This document shows, piece after piece, positions 56,567 through 64,000 of a stretch of DNA of 64,000 bases. How positions within the stretch are numbered: position 1 is the stretch's first letter; each line of letters begins with the position of its first letter. The notes below the pieces were generated by a model. The model saw only the letters and a list, made by a program, of their open reading frames with translations, was not told where the DNA came from and made no database searches. Source of the stretch: CAKZLS01 sp963786305 (GTDB lineage: Bacteria; Pseudomonadota; Alphaproteobacteria; Rhodospirillales; Defluviicoccaceae); NCBI GenBank assembly GCA_963786305.1, contig CAWAYL010000007.1, forward strand, positions 186,001 to 250,000, in the 5' to 3' direction. The translations under genes were made by a program, and so were the position numbers.

Positions 56567-57976
56567 GTGTCCGCATTTGCACAGAACATCGTTCGCGAGA
56601 TCGATCGGCTCGCCGATTGCCGGTTTTTTGGCCGCGTCAGCGGCATCGTCGGCCTGCTTGTGGAGGTGGAAGGGCTGCAAGGGTGCCTGTCCATCGGCGA
56701 TCATTGCCGCGTTCGCGGCCGGAACGGGGCGTGGCTGGCGGGCGAAGTGGTCGGGTTCCGGTCGGGCGCGGCTTTGCTCATGCCGTTCGGACCGCTGGAC
56801 GGCATCGGCGTCGGGTGCCGTGCCGAGGTCATGCGTGACGGGGGAGAGGTTCATCCTCACGAAAACTGGCTGGGCCGCGTCATCAATGCCTTCGGCGAAC
56901 CCATCGATGGCAAGGGACCGCTGACGGCGGGCGCCCGGCCGTATCGTCTGCAACGCCCGGCGCCGCCGGCCCATCAGCGCAACCGGGTCGGCGGCAAGAT
57001 CGACCTCGGCGTCCGCGCCATGAACGGCTTCCTGACGTGCTGCCAGGGGCAGCGCATGGGCGTATTCGCCGGCTCCGGGGTCGGCAAGTCGACGCTGCTG
57101 TCGATGATGGCGCGGCATACCGACGCGGAAATCAACGTCATCGGCCTGGTCGGCGAGCGCGGCCGCGAGGCGCGCGAGTTCATCGAGGACAGTCTCGGCG
57201 CCGAAGGCATGCGGCGCAGCGTGGTGATCGTTGCCACGTCCGACGAGCCGCCGCCGGTCCGCCGGCAGGCGGCCTACATGACCATGGCGGTGGCGGAATA
57301 TTTTCGTGACGGCGGCGCGCACGTGCTGTGCATGATGGACAGCGTCACCCGGTTCGCCATGGCGCAACGCGAGATCGCTCTGGCGGTGGGCGAGCCGCCG
57401 GCCTCCAAGGGGTATACGCCGTCGGTATTCGCGGAGTTGCCGCGCCTTTTGGAGCGCGCCGGACCGGGCATTGACGGGCAGGGGAGCATCACCGGGCTGT
57501 TTACGGTGCTGGTGGAGGGCGACGATCACAACGAGCCCGTTTCCGATGCCGTTCGCGGCATTCTCGACGGTCACGTGGTGCTCGATCGAACCATCGCCGA
57601 ACGCGGCCGCTTCCCGGCCATCAATGTTCTGCGCAGCGTCTCGCGCACCATGCCGGCGTGCAACAGCGCGCGCGAAAACGAGATCATCGGGCGCGCCCGG
57701 CGCTTGCTCTCCACCTACGAGGACATTGCCGAATTGGTTCGCCTCGGCGCCTATCAGCGCGGCACCGATCCGGCGGTCGACGAAGCCATCCACCATTATC
57801 CGGCGCTGGACGCCTATTTGAGCCAGACCAGCGACGACCGGACAAGCCTTTCCGATACCTACGAGCGGCTCGCCGAAATTCTCGGCATGACCGCCGAGGC
57901 TGGCGCCGCGCAAACGGGCGCAACGGACGCAACGGGTGAAACCAGTGCGGGTGCGCCGGGTCGCGAAGCGGCATGA
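56567..57976 (+). CDS. fliI: flagellar export ATPase FliI
   Basis: FliI powers and orders flagellar type III export. The 469-residue protein has Walker A F-A-G-S-G-V-G-K-S-T, V-I-G-L-V-G-E-R-G-R-E-A-R-E-F, Walker B V-L-C-M-M-D-S-V-T-R and the FliI/F1-beta arginine region. The C-terminal helical domain ends D-R-T-S-L-S-D-T-Y-E-R-L. The GTG at 56567 with GAGGG upstream starts at family homology (V-S-A-F-A-Q-N-I-V). fliJ begins 14 bases after the stop. Confidence 0.94.
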   Translation: MSAFAQNIVREIDRLADCRFFGRVSGIVGLLVEVEGLQGCLSIGDHCRVRGRNGAWLAGEVVGFRSGAALLMPFGPLDGIGVGCRAEVMRDGGEVHPHENWLGRVINAFGEPIDGKGPLTAGARPYRLQRPAPPAHQRNRVGGKIDLGVRAMNGFLTCCQGQRMGVFAGSGVGKSTLLSMMARHTDAEINVIGLVGERGREAREFIEDSLGAEGMRRSVVIVATSDEPPPVRRQAAYMTMAVAEYFRDGGAHVLCMMDSVTRFAMAQREIALAVGEPPASKGYTPSVFAELPRLLERAGPGIDGQGSITGLFTVLVEGDDHNEPVSDAVRGILDGHVVLDRTIAERGRFPAINVLRSVSRTMPACNSARENEIIGRARRLLSTYEDIAELVRLGAYQRGTDPAVDEAIHHYPALDAYLSQTSDDRTSLSDTYERLAEILGMTAEAGAAQTGATDATGETSAGAPGREAA

Positions 57977-57989
57977 CCGGGACGCGGCG

Positions 57990-58418
57990 ATGACGGCCGA
58001 CCTCAAAACGCTCGTCCGGGTCCGCGACTGGCAGGTCGATGAAAAAAGGCGGGTACTCGGTGATTGGCTCCGCCTCGTCGAAGAGCTTAAAGACCAGGTG
58101 CGCGCGTTCCAACGGGAAGTTCGGGCGGAACAGGAGATTGCCCGATCGTCGCCCGACGAAGCGGGGATGGCCTATGGCGGGTACGCGCGACGGGTTCTCG
58201 AACGCCGCGCCGTGCTCCAGAAGGCCGTTACCGATGCCGAGCGGGCCGTATTCGCCGCCAAGGACGATGTGGCGAAAGCCTACCGCGACCTCAAGACGGT
58301 GCAAATCGCCCAGGAGAACCGGGAGCGCCGTGACGCGGCGGAGGCCGAGCGCCGCGAGTCCATCGGCCTCGACGAGATCGCCCTGCAAGGCTTTCGCCAA
58401 AGGCGTGCCGACCGGTAA
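57990..58418 (+). CDS. fliJ: flagellar export chaperone-like protein FliJ
   Basis: A 142-residue, almost entirely alpha-helical, highly charged coiled coil (W-Q-V-D-E-K-R-R-V-L-G-D-W-L, then A-V-T-D-A-E-R-A-V-F-A-A-K and R-E-R-R-D-A-A-E-A-E-R-R). It lies directly behind fliI, the normal place of fliJ. FliJ is the stalk of the export ATPase. Assignment rests on length, coiled coil and position more than on sequence motifs, which are weak in this family. Confidence 0.8.
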   Translation: MTADLKTLVRVRDWQVDEKRRVLGDWLRLVEELKDQVRAFQREVRAEQEIARSSPDEAGMAYGGYARRVLERRAVLQKAVTDAERAVFAAKDDVAKAYRDLKTVQIAQENRERRDAAEAERRESIGLDEIALQGFRQRRADR

Positions 58419-58440
58419 AACAGCGCGATCGGATCGGCAA

Positions 58441-58945
58441 TCAGCAACCGCGCAGACGGGCCAGCAGGTTCGGGTTGTTCCATTGCGGCTGGCGGTCTTC
58501 CACCAGAACGCTGTGTCGGGCGGATTCGAGGCTGGCCTCCGACGGCGACACCACGATTTCCAGCCAACGCGGGATCAGCTCGTTGCCGAGATCGTCGCGC
58601 ATGGCCAGCACCATGGCTTCCAGGGTTGGCCATGCCGGCTGGGTCAGCGCATGCAGGTAGGTTTTCAGGCATGACGGATCGAGCAGCAATCGGTCGGGGA
58701 CGTAGCGCGCGACGAATTTCAGCGGACCCAGGGCAAACGACGGCGTCGTCCGCATCTCGAAACGAATGATATAGTCGGAGCCGGTGTCGGGATTGGCGGC
58801 GGTGCGCACGAGGTGGCGCCGATCGAGCGGCACCGTCGCCGTTCCCGTGGGCCGTGCCCGGGACGGGTTCGGCGCCCGGTTGGAGGACCGGTTCGTTCAG
58901 CGGGGCGGCCTTGGGACCGGCGGGCGGTTCGTTCGGTTGCTTCAT
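58441..58945 (-). pseudogene. hypothetical flagellar-cluster protein, one frameshift
   Basis: The ATG at 58945 overlaps the stop of the FliK-like gene (ATGA). A proline-rich start (M-K-Q-P-N-E-P-P-A-G-P-K) is followed, after a shift near 58865 in a GGG run with the sense of one extra base, by a compact domain. The domain runs P-L-D-R-R-H-L-V-R-T, then Y-I-I-R-F-E-M-R, F-V-A-R-Y-V-P-D-R and W-L-E-I-V-V-S-P. The total is ~167 residues. No family is recognised; coupling to the FliK-like gene suggests a flagellar function. The C-terminal part could also be a separate protein starting at a GTG at 58833. Confidence 0.55.
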
Positions 58946-60462
58946 GAGGATTTCAGACAATCATGGCGTTGCGGGGAGCGGGCCGGGGGCATGGTCACGA
59001 CGTCGACGAACTCAGGCGGTGTCGCCTGGAATCCGACCTCTCCCCGCAGGCCGGCGGTCTCGCCGGAGCGGGTGAACAGGGCGCGGATCTTGTCATGGAG
59101 CGCGGGCGGCAGGGGAGGGTCGCTGCGGACCATCAAGTCCAGTCGCTTGCCGTCGTCGCGCACCAGGCCGTCGAATTGAATCCGGCCGAGGCGGCTCAGC
59201 GTCACGTCGATCACGAACCGGGTATCGGGGTCGTCTTGGCCCGAGGCGTTCCGCTCTCGGCCGTGGCGGCGCATGAGGAGCCGCACCGGTTCGATCTCGG
59301 CGCCGGACGACAATGGAAGGTGCACGACCCGCCAGTCGTCGCGCTCCGTCTCCGCGGTCGATCGCGCCATCTGACGGAACTCCTCGCCCAGTTGCGACAG
59401 AAGCCCCGGATTGGCGCCTTTGAGCACTTCCGTCGCGGTCTCGCCGAGCCAATCGCGGACGTTGCCGCGACCGAGCGCCCGCAGGAAAAACAGGGTTCGG
59501 GACGTCAAGCCGGCGTCGAAGCCTGGCAGAACGCTGTCCATGACGTGGCGGATGGCCGCCGGATTGATCCCATGAACCGTTTCGAGGGCCGCATCCAGTG
59601 CCGGCCACCCGGCGCCGGCGGGGCTCGGAGGGGCAATGGCTGGCGTCGCCGCGGCCGGGGACACGGACGGGGTGCCGCCTGACGGCAGGCTTGGCGGGGT
59701 GAGGATCCGCAGGCTCACGGCGGTTCCCCGGGGCAACACCGAGAGCCCGTCCAGACCGAGAGCGCCGATCGGCGTGGCCAACAGGGGCGTTCCGCCCGCC
59801 GCCGGCGTCATGACGTGGCCCCCGAGGGTCTGTCCGGGGGTCAATGCCGGCGGTCCGGCCACGGAGCCCGCCGGCGCGGCGGTCGCGCCATGGCCGCCCG
59901 CCGGCGGTGTCTGGACCGAGATCACCCGAACGGCGATGCGCAAACCGGCCACCTGGGAACCGGCCGCCGGCGCGGCCGAAACGCCGGCCCCGGGCTTAAT
60001 AAGGGTGGCGTTGACGGTTGCGCCTGGAATTAGCGGCAGCGTGCGCGCCGTGCCCGGCGGGACCGCCGCCGGGGCGTCCGGCACGCGCGGGGTGACGGAG
60101 ACGGCCGCGACGGGCGGCGGGCGCCCCGACGACGCGGGCGGTACGTGCGGGGCGTGCGACGCTTGACCGTTCGTGGCGGTGATTTGAAAGTGCAGGCGAG
60201 GTGTCCGGGCCTGCAGAAGCAACGTGACGTCAGTCCCCTTGGCAAGCGGCAGGGTGCTTTTTCCCACCAGCATGCCGGCGTCGCTCTGGATGTGCACGAG
60301 GCCCCGAGGCGCGTCTGAAAGGACATGTCCCTTCAGGCTCGCGCCCACCGGAAGGCGCGCCGTGTCCAACGGCGGTTCGCCGATCAATTGCACGCGCGGC
60401 GATGACAACGCGCTGGCCGTTGTGGACGATGATGTCGGCGGCGGCGGCGGGATGGCTTTCAT
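58942..60462 (-). CDS. FliK-like flagellar hook-length control protein (candidate)
   Basis: A 506-residue protein. The first ~300 residues are rich in proline, alanine and glycine with little predicted structure. The last ~100 form a compact domain: F-V-I-D-V-T-L-S-R-L-G-R-I-Q-F-D-G-L-V-R, which resembles the FliK C-terminal L-x-P-x-x-L-G-x-V-x-V strand region, then L-D-L-M-V-R-S-D-P. A disordered, P-rich N-terminus plus such a domain fits a secreted molecular ruler. The flagellar neighbours agree. The assignment is moderate; other flagellar proteins of unknown function share this layout. Confidence 0.55.
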   Translation of the reverse strand: MKAIPPPPPTSSSTTASALSSPRVQLIGEPPLDTARLPVGASLKGHVLSDAPRGLVHIQSDAGMLVGKSTLPLAKGTDVTLLLQARTPRLHFQITATNGQASHAPHVPPASSGRPPPVAAVSVTPRVPDAPAAVPPGTARTLPLIPGATVNATLIKPGAGVSAAPAAGSQVAGLRIAVRVISVQTPPAGGHGATAAPAGSVAGPPALTPGQTLGGHVMTPAAGGTPLLATPIGALGLDGLSVLPRGTAVSLRILTPPSLPSGGTPSVSPAAATPAIAPPSPAGAGWPALDAALETVHGINPAAIRHVMDSVLPGFDAGLTSRTLFFLRALGRGNVRDWLGETATEVLKGANPGLLSQLGEEFRQMARSTAETERDDWRVVHLPLSSGAEIEPVRLLMRRHGRERNASGQDDPDTRFVIDVTLSRLGRIQFDGLVRDDGKRLDLMVRSDPPLPPALHDKIRALFTRSGETAGLRGEVGFQATPPEFVDVVTMPPARSPQRHDCLKSS

Positions 60463-60480
60463 CAGGTTGGTCTCTGGTGG

Positions 60481-61302
60481 TTACCGGGGCGCACACTGGG
60501 CGTGCTCGGAGGAGGCCGGGGCCATCAGCCTGGCGGCGATGGCTTCCACGTCCGTGGTCGCGTCGGCGTTGGGATAGCGGGTCAGGATGGAGGTCTGATT
60601 GCGGATCGCCTCGCGCACCTTGGAATCGCGCCGGATCACGCCGAGCAGCGGCGGTGATATCTTGAGAAATCCCTCGCAGGCCTTGAGCAGGGTATTGTAG
60701 GTGCGCTCGCCCTCGCGCGCGGTGTTCGCCATGTTGATGACGATCCGGATGTCGTCCACCAGACGTTCCATGTGGGTGAGTTTGATGAAGGCATAGGCGT
60801 CGGTCAGCGCCGTCGGCTCGTCGGTGGTGACCACCAGGCAGGTGCTGACGGCGCGGGTGAGTTGGCGCACGGTTCGATCGACGCCGGCGCCGAGATCGAG
60901 GAACACCCGGTCGTACGCCTGCGCCACCTGGGTCAGATCGTCGGCGACCGCCCGCAGCCGGCCGGGAGGCACGTTGGTGAGCCGGCCCGAACCGGAGCGC
61001 CCGGCGATGATGTCGAAGCCGCCTTCGGCGAACCGCATGGCCGCCTGTTGCAGGGTCAGGCGGCCGGCCAGCACCGTCGCCAGGTCGCGGCTGGGCATCA
61101 GGCCGAGCTGGATGTCCACGTTGGCGAGGCCGAGGTCGCCGTCGAACAGCAGGGCGCGTTGACCGGCTGTCGCCAGCGCGTGGGTGAGGGTGATGGCGAA
61201 CCAGGTCTTGCCGACGCCTCCCTTGCCCGAGGCGATGGCGATCATGTTGCGTCCCTTGACGATGGAGGCCGGAGGTTGCGCGAGGGAAAGGGCGGTCGTC
61301 AT
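60481..61302 (-). CDS. flhG: FlhG-type MinD-like ATPase (flagellar number regulator)
   Basis: A 273-residue ParA/MinD-family ATPase: deviant Walker A I-A-S-G-K-G-G-V-G-K-T-W with the signature lysine, D-G-D-L-G-L-A-N-V-D-I-Q-L-G, and V-F-L-D-L-G-A-G-V-D. FlhG works with the GTPase FlhF to set flagellar number and place. The ATG at 61302 overlaps the flhF stop (ATGA). It lacks an obvious C-terminal membrane-targeting amphipathic helix of MinD, in line with FlhG. Confidence 0.87.
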   Translation of the reverse strand: MTTALSLAQPPASIVKGRNMIAIASGKGGVGKTWFAITLTHALATAGQRALLFDGDLGLANVDIQLGLMPSRDLATVLAGRLTLQQAAMRFAEGGFDIIAGRSGSGRLTNVPPGRLRAVADDLTQVAQAYDRVFLDLGAGVDRTVRQLTRAVSTCLVVTTDEPTALTDAYAFIKLTHMERLVDDIRIVINMANTAREGERTYNTLLKACEGFLKISPPLLGVIRRDSKVREAIRNQTSILTRYPNADATTDVEAIAARLMAPASSEHAQCAPR

Positions 61303-62305
61303 GGAGTTGCCTCTGTCATGTGGGGAGTGGATGAAGCGGCGCCGTGGGGGAGCAGGAGGCGCGCCAGCGACACGGGGTTGATCGGCGTCAGTCCGTCGGC
61401 GACGTGAGGACTGATACTGACTTCGCAGAACGCATAGGGCGGACACTTCGGCGGCGGCGAGCACGCCGCCGAGCCGGCGCGAGAGGTCGAGCCGGGTCGC
61501 CACCAGCCGTTGCGGTCCGAGCACATTGAACCGAACGGCGATATCGGCGGCTTCCATGGGATCGATGCCGGCCGGCAGCACCATCACCGGCTCGGCGTCG
61601 ACGGCGCGAACCAGCTCGTCCAGGCTTTCCATTTCGACATCGCTGAACGGGTTGGTTCCGGCCGTATCGATCAGGACGAGGGTGCCGCGATGGGCGGCGA
61701 CAGCGGCCGCCAGGTCGGCCGCCGTGTCGGATGTGATCAGGTCGATCCCGAGGATCCGGGTGAAGGCCTGAAGTTGCTCGATGCCGCCGGCGCGCCGCGT
61801 ATCGGTGGTGATCACCATCGACCGCAAGGCCGCCGCGCCGCGCGCGCGTCGCCAGCTTGGCGATGGCGATGGTCTTGCCGACGCCGGGCGGGCCCACCAG
61901 CATGAGGGGCCGGGTCGTGTTCTTTCGCGAAAAGGGCGCGAAGCCGAACACGGCATCGAGGGCGCCCGCCAACGCCATCACCGGACCATCGGCCGCGAAC
62001 GTCGCGGCGGTTTGCAGCAAGGGTTCGGCGACGGTCTTCGGAATTCCGTGAAAGGCCAGGGCATCGCGGATCTCGTCGCCGGCACTCTCGGGCGCTTCTT
62101 CCTGGTCGGGCCACCCGGCTGGGTCGGGCCACCCGGCCGACGCCGGCTGATCGCTCGGGGGTTCGTCAAGCGCGGCGGTCACGCGGGCGCCGCGACCGTC
62201 CATTCCGGGCTGGGTGGAGACGATGATGGCGTCGTCTCCCATCTCTTTTCTCACCATGTCCATGGCCGTGGCCATGGTTGGCGCCGAGAATGTTTTCAGT
62301 CGCAT
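61299..62305 (-). pseudogene. flhF: flagellar SRP-like GTPase FlhF, two frameshifts
   Basis: FlhF is a GTPase that places the flagellum. Read through two shifts, it gives ~335 residues: start M-R-L-K-T-F-S-A-P-T-M, I-I-V-S-T, P-loop V-G-P-P-G-V-G-K-T-I-A-I-A-K, then after a shift at ~61829-61850 V-I-T-T-D-T-R-R-A-G-G-I-E-Q-L and L-V-L-I-D-T-A-G-T-N. After a second shift at ~61435-61440 in a GGG run comes the ending V-S-I-S-P-H-V-A-D-G-L-T-P-I-N-P. Both have the sense of one inserted base. It lies between flhA and flhG in the usual order. Confidence 0.88.
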
Positions 62306-62323
62306 GGCGCGATCTTCGCTCTG

Positions 62324-64000
62324 TTACACTTGGCCGATGGTGCGGATGCGGGCCTTCGCGAAGACCTCGTTCTGCGACATGACGGACGACATGGGACGGA
62401 AGCGCTCGATGATGGAACGCACGTAGGGACGGATCGCCGGGCTGGTCAGCAAGACCGGGGCCTCGCCCGCCATGGCATGGCGTTCCAGCGTCGTCCGGAC
62501 GGCGTTGATGAATTCCTGAAGCCGGCTCGGCGGCAGCGTCAGCTGCCGGTCGTCGCCGTTGCCGACGAGCGACTCGGCGAAGGTCTGCTCCCATTCGGGG
62601 CTCAGGGTTACCAGCGGGATGAAGCCCTGGCCGTTGGTGTTCATGTCGCTGATCTGGCGGGCCAGCCGCGACCGCACATGTTCGGTGATCATGGTGACGT
62701 TGCGGGTGTAGCCGCAGGCTTCCGACATGCCCTCGAGAATGGTCGGCAGATCGCGGATGGAAATGCGCTCCGACAGCAGATTCTGCAAAACCCGCTGGGC
62801 GCCGCCATAGGAGATCTGGTTGGGGATGAGGTCGGCGATCAGCTTCTGCTGGTCGGAGTCCATGTCCTCGAGCAGCTTGCGGGTTTCCGCGTAGGACAGC
62901 ATCTCCGACATGTTGTCCTTGACCAGTTCGGTCAGATGGGTGGTGACCACGGTCGCCGGATCGACCACCGTGTAGCCGCGGAACAGGGCCTCTTCGCGGT
63001 TCTGCGCGTCGACCCACATGGCCGGCAGGCCGAAGGTCGGCTCGCGGGTGGCTTCGCCCGGCAGGCCGATGGCCTCGCCCCGCGGGTCCATCACCAGCAG
63101 CATCTCGGGCCGCAGCTCTCCCTGGCCGGCTTCGATTTCCTTGACGCGGATGACGTAGGCGTTGGCCGGGAGCTGCATGTTGTCCTGAATGCGGACGCTC
63201 GGCATGACGAAGCCGAATTCCGCCGCGAGCTGACGCCGCAGGGCCTTGACCTGGTCGGTCAGGCGGTGACCGTCGGCGGTGCCGTTGATCAGCGGCAGCA
63301 GGCCGTAGCCGAGCTCGACGCGGATATCGTCGAGGCGAAGCACCGACGATAACGGTTCTTCGGCCGGCGGTGCCGCCTCGGCGGCCTGCGCCGTGGTCTC
63401 GGCTTCCACTTGCTGGCGCTTCTGGCTCTGGTTGAGGCGCCAGGCGAGACCGCCGGTAACGGCCGCCAGCGTCAGGAACGGCAATAGCGGAACGCCGGGC
63501 AGGGCGGCGAGCGCCGCCAGCACCAGGGAGCTCATGCCGAGCACCCGCGGCTGGCCGCCCAGTTGCCGGAACAGGGCCTTTTCGGTGGCGCCGCCGACAC
63601 CGCCCTTGGTGACCAGCATGCCGGCCGCGGTGGAGACGATCAGCGCCGGCACCTGGGAGACCAGGCCGTCGCCGACGGTGAGTTGCGTGTAGGTGCTGGC
63701 CGCCTCGCCGAAGGAGAGGCCCATCTGGGCGACGCCGATGACGATGCCGCCGATCACGTTGATGAAGACGATCAGGAGGCCGGCGATGGCGTCGCCGCGG
63801 ACGAACTTCGAGGCGCCGTCCATGGCGCCGTAGAAGCTGCTTTCCTCTTCCATGTCCTTGCGGCGCTTGCGGGCTTCGTCTTCGTCGATCAACCCGGCCG
63901 AGAGATCGGCGTCGATGGCCATTTGTTTGCCGGGCATGGCGTCCAGGGTGAACCGCGCGGCCACCTCGGCGATACGGCCGGAGCCCTTGGTGATGACCAC
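62324..64000 (-). CDS. flhA: flagellar export membrane protein FlhA, N-terminus outside the window
   Basis: FlhA forms the export gate ring of the flagellar type III system. The visible 558 residues cover the end of the FHIPEP cytoplasmic loop (F-T-L-D-A-M-P-G-K-Q-M-A-I-D-A-D, which includes the family signature), the last TM segments, a linker and the whole C-terminal cytoplasmic domain (Y-G-L-L-P-L-I, L-L-V-M-D-P-R-G, then V-V-D-P-A-T-V-V-T-T-H-L). About 130-150 N-terminal residues are missing because the gene runs off the right end. The stop at 62324 is 18 bases before flhF. Confidence 0.95.
   Translation of the reverse strand: MVITKGSGRIAEVAARFTLDAMPGKQMAIDADLSAGLIDEDEARKRRKDMEEESSFYGAMDGASKFVRGDAIAGLLIVFINVIGGIVIGVAQMGLSFGEAASTYTQLTVGDGLVSQVPALIVSTAAGMLVTKGGVGGATEKALFRQLGGQPRVLGMSSLVLAALAALPGVPLLPFLTLAAVTGGLAWRLNQSQKRQQVEAETTAQAAEAAPPAEEPLSSVLRLDDIRVELGYGLLPLINGTADGHRLTDQVKALRRQLAAEFGFVMPSVRIQDNMQLPANAYVIRVKEIEAGQGELRPEMLLVMDPRGEAIGLPGEATREPTFGLPAMWVDAQNREEALFRGYTVVDPATVVTTHLTELVKDNMSEMLSYAETRKLLEDMDSDQQKLIADLIPNQISYGGAQRVLQNLLSERISIRDLPTILEGMSEACGYTRNVTMITEHVRSRLARQISDMNTNGQGFIPLVTLSPEWEQTFAESLVGNGDDRQLTLPPSRLQEFINAVRTTLERHAMAGEAPVLLTSPAIRPYVRSIIERFRPMSSVMSQNEVFAKARIRTIGQV

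Overview
The window reads as chromosomal DNA of an alphaproteobacterium, most likely a Rhodospirillales-type lineage. The markers are a CtrA response regulator with a perfect CtrA box in its own promoter, a ChpT-type phosphotransferase, an alphaproteobacterial RpoH, the Usg protein, hopanoid-transport proteins (HpnM/HpnN) and a FlhA-FlhF-FlhG flagellar block. I see no rRNA, tRNA, CRISPR array or insertion sequence. The order-level placement is inference from gene content.

Layout, left to right. 1-8.4 kb, housekeeping: end of a ROK kinase, hisI, rpmF, a four-times frameshifted hpnN facing hpnM, rpoH facing usg, an SAM-hydrolase-type protein and an MBL-fold hydrolase. 8.4-24.6 kb, surface and secretion: a type I secretion ABC/HlyD pair, a solitary phage-tail-fibre-like protein behind an AT-rich promoter, an exosortase/polysaccharide set (TPR lipoprotein, WecA-like transferase, XrtD-EpsI fusion, UDP-GlcNAc 2-epimerase), a Crp/Fnr regulator and a heme peroxidase with RTX repeats that is a plausible type I cargo. 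24.6-32.8 kb, all on the minus strand: the most interesting block. A SAM-domain/cyclase/AAA/TPR protein is followed by a YcaO, a TfuA, a gluzincin-type metallopeptidase and a protein ending in ten tandem hexapeptides (R-A-A-L/M-T-x). This is the logic expected of a thioamide-forming RiPP pathway with a repeat-core precursor.

33.2-55.3 kb: small unknowns, pyrD, nadK, a VOC protein, hpt, a 34-residue membrane miniprotein followed by putP and putA, a TetR-like regulator, tamA, an unusually short tamB, a MobA-like protein, chpT, an MFS transporter, a secreted TPR protein and a DmdA/GcvT-family protein. 55.6-64 kb: ctrA divergent from fliI-fliJ, then minus-strand flhA (cut by the window edge), flhF, flhG, a FliK-like protein and a small unknown.

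Many genes are interrupted by single-base shifts: about eleven +1 events and one -1 event. The repeated +1 sense, often at short homopolymers, and the absence of other decay suggest residual sequencing errors rather than true pseudogenes. They are typed as pseudogene where the printed reading frame is broken. The DNA from about 34.2 kb rightwards is visibly richer in G+C than the left half.
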